This document shows, one piece after another, positions 4,958 through 5,670 of a stretch of 5,670 nucleotides of DNA. Position 1 is the stretch's first letter; each line of letters begins with the position of its first letter. This DNA comes from JBBQTU01 sp038213005 (lineage in GTDB: Bacteria; Planctomycetota; Phycisphaerae; Tepidisphaerales; Tepidisphaeraceae): the NCBI GenBank assembly GCA_038213005.1, contig JBBQTU010000247.1, positions 1-5,670 on the forward strand, written 5' to 3'. The notes beneath the pieces are model-generated. The model did not search any database. It was given only the letters and a program-made list of their open reading frames with translations, and was not told where the DNA came from. Position numbers and translations under genes: made by a program.

Positions 4958-5305
4958 ATGGTCCAGATACAAACCGTCAACTCCGAGACCTTCGACCGCG
5001 AGGTGCTGCACAGTGGTGTGCCCGTGCTGGTGGATTTCTCTGCGGACTGGTGCCCACCCTGCCACCTGATGATGCCCATCCTGGACAAGGTGGCTGCGGA
5101 TGTGGGCGACCGCGCCAAGATCGTCAAGGTCGACACAGACACCGACCCCACGCTGGCCGCCGCGTATGGCGTCTCGAGCATTCCGTCGCTCTATCTGATC
5201 CAGGACGGCAAGATCGTCGACGGCGTTGTGGGCCTCGCCACGTGCGAGAAACTGGAGGAGATGATCGACCGCGCCGAATCGGGCATTGTCGAGGCCAATG
5301 AATGA
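4958..5305 (+). CDS. trxA: Thioredoxin with a CPPC active site
   Basis: The 115-residue protein is a single-domain cytoplasmic thioredoxin with no signal peptide. It would reduce protein disulfides using electrons from a thioredoxin reductase. Numbering coincides with E. coli TrxA: buried D26, W31, C32 and C35, P40, K57, cis-proline P76 (SSIPSLYLI), G84 and G92. The active site is WCPPC instead of the usual WCGPC, so G33 is proline. The dipeptide between the cysteines sets redox potential in this superfamily, so the protein may be tuned differently from a standard thioredoxin. The start is set by AAAGGAG six bases upstream. A short acidic tail (GIVEANE) follows the fold. It stands alone between the divergent acyltransferase operon and xseA. 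The fold is certain; whether it is the main thioredoxin of the cell or a specialised paralogue is open. Confidence 0.93.
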   Translation: MVQIQTVNSETFDREVLHSGVPVLVDFSADWCPPCHLMMPILDKVAADVGDRAKIVKVDTDTDPTLAAAYGVSSIPSLYLIQDGKIVDGVVGLATCEKLEEMIDRAESGIVEANE

Positions 5306-5351
5306 TCGCCAGCGGCCAACCCAGAAGGGCTGCTGCATCTTCGCCCAACAT

Positions 5352-5368
5352 TGATGCCAGGTGCATCA
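5352..5368. promoter_or_regulatory. Perfect dyad in the -35 region of xseA, possible operator
   Basis: TGATGC (5352-5357) and GCATCA (5363-5368) form a perfect inverted repeat around 5 nt. The right arm lies where a -35 box would be, 17 nt before the xseA -10. No T-tract follows, so a terminator for the thioredoxin gene is unlikely. It does not match a LexA box of the CTGT-N8-ACAG or GAAC-N4-GTTC kind. A repressor site is possible. Confidence 0.35.
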
Positions 5369-5384
5369 TGTGGAAGGGAATCGG

Positions 5385-5390
5385 TATACT
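5385..5390 (+). promoter_or_regulatory. -10 element of xseA, predicted leaderless start
   Basis: TATACT matches TATAAT at 5 of 6 bases and ends eight bases before the ATG at 5399, placing the start site on or one base before the start codon. No Shine-Dalgarno is positioned for this ATG; the purine run at 5372-5380 is 18-26 bases away. No good -35 was found. Confidence 0.5.
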
Positions 5391-5398
5391 TCACGCCA

Positions 5399-5670
5399 AT
5401 GGTCGGCAACTTCTTTGATTTTCAGGATGATCTCGCCAGGACTCGGAAAAAGCGTGCCGCGCGCCCCGTCGAAGTTGTAACGCCTTCGCCGGCAGGAGAT
5501 GCTCCCGACGCCCTCACGGTCGCGCAGCTCACGGCCCGCATTGAGCAGGCGATCAAGTCCGGCGTGCCCGGGCACGTGCTGGTTCGCGGCGAGGTCAGCA
5601 ACCTCAAACACTACGGCGCATCCGGCCATATCTACTTCACCCTCAAGGATGCCGAGGCTTGCATCGACTG
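5399..5670 (+). CDS. xseA: Exodeoxyribonuclease VII large subunit XseA, N-terminal part (cut by window end)
   Basis: The first 90 codons of a gene run off the right edge without a stop. After a poorly conserved, basic N-terminal stretch (about 1-36), the sequence LTVAQLTARIEQAIKSG (39-55) and the block VRGEVSNLKHYGASGHIYF (62-80), ending TLKD (81-84), are the signature of the N-terminal OB-fold DNA-binding domain of XseA. XseA and the small subunit XseB form exonuclease VII, which degrades single-stranded DNA to oligonucleotides in mismatch repair and recombination. The catalytic C-terminal domain is outside the window. The ATG at 5399 is chosen because it lies eight bases after a -10-like hexamer and places the OB fold at the usual depth. 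An in-frame ATG at 5354 is possible but would sit upstream of that -10. Confidence 0.9.
   Translation, partial: MVGNFFDFQDDLARTRKKRAARPVEVVTPSPAGDAPDALTVAQLTARIEQAIKSGVPGHVLVRGEVSNLKHYGASGHIYFTLKDAEACID

Noticed and set aside
4865..5629. Open frames on the - strand across the thioredoxin gene and the start of xseA
   Set aside because: They overlap two clearly recognised + strand genes and have no family features.

Overview
The window looks like chromosomal DNA of a GC-rich bacterium. A member of the Planctomycetota (Phycisphaerae-like) is my best guess. It rests on the style of the NuoI protein (CPVDCIYIE and KCMFCALC motifs), on the TTC-heptad intergenic repeats, and on scattered housekeeping genes that are not in their usual operons. 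This is an inference from recognition, not a database result.

Layout, left to right. (1) Positions 1-684 are the leader-distal part of a type I-E CRISPR array, with one partial and eleven full 29-bp repeats and eleven 32-bp spacers. The leader and any cas genes lie to the left, outside the window. (2) Positions 685-1110 are non-coding. They hold two inverted repeats right behind the array and two blocks of TTC-initiated 7-bp repeats, and end in a strong promoter whose predicted start site lies almost on the nuoI ATG. (3) On the + strand come nuoI (1111-1680), a TIM-barrel protein resembling aldo/keto reductases but lacking part of their catalytic tetrad (1740-2630), and a YceH/DUF480 protein (2721-3371). 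(4) On the - strand is a two-gene operon of PlsC-type acyltransferases. It is transcribed from 4763 down to 3375, with the divergent paralogue first and the canonical one second. It meets yceH tail to tail, and one hairpin covers both stop codons. (5) On the + strand are a thioredoxin with a CPPC active site (4958-5305) and the start of xseA, the exonuclease VII large subunit (5399 to the window edge).

The genes serve unrelated jobs: respiration, membrane phospholipid synthesis, thiol redox and DNA repair. I see no evidence that they form one new system. The most interesting signal is regulatory. Four genes (nuoI, yceH, plsC-like, xseA) have a -10-like hexamer 6-9 nt before the start codon and no Shine-Dalgarno site, as expected for leaderless mRNAs. 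The aldo/keto-reductase-like and thioredoxin genes have a -10 followed by a short leader with a Shine-Dalgarno site.

Other points worth following are a CRISPR repeat whose last, PAM-derived base differs, spacers with long perfect palindromes, the HX4E/FPEGG acyltransferase, and a dyad in the -35 region of xseA.
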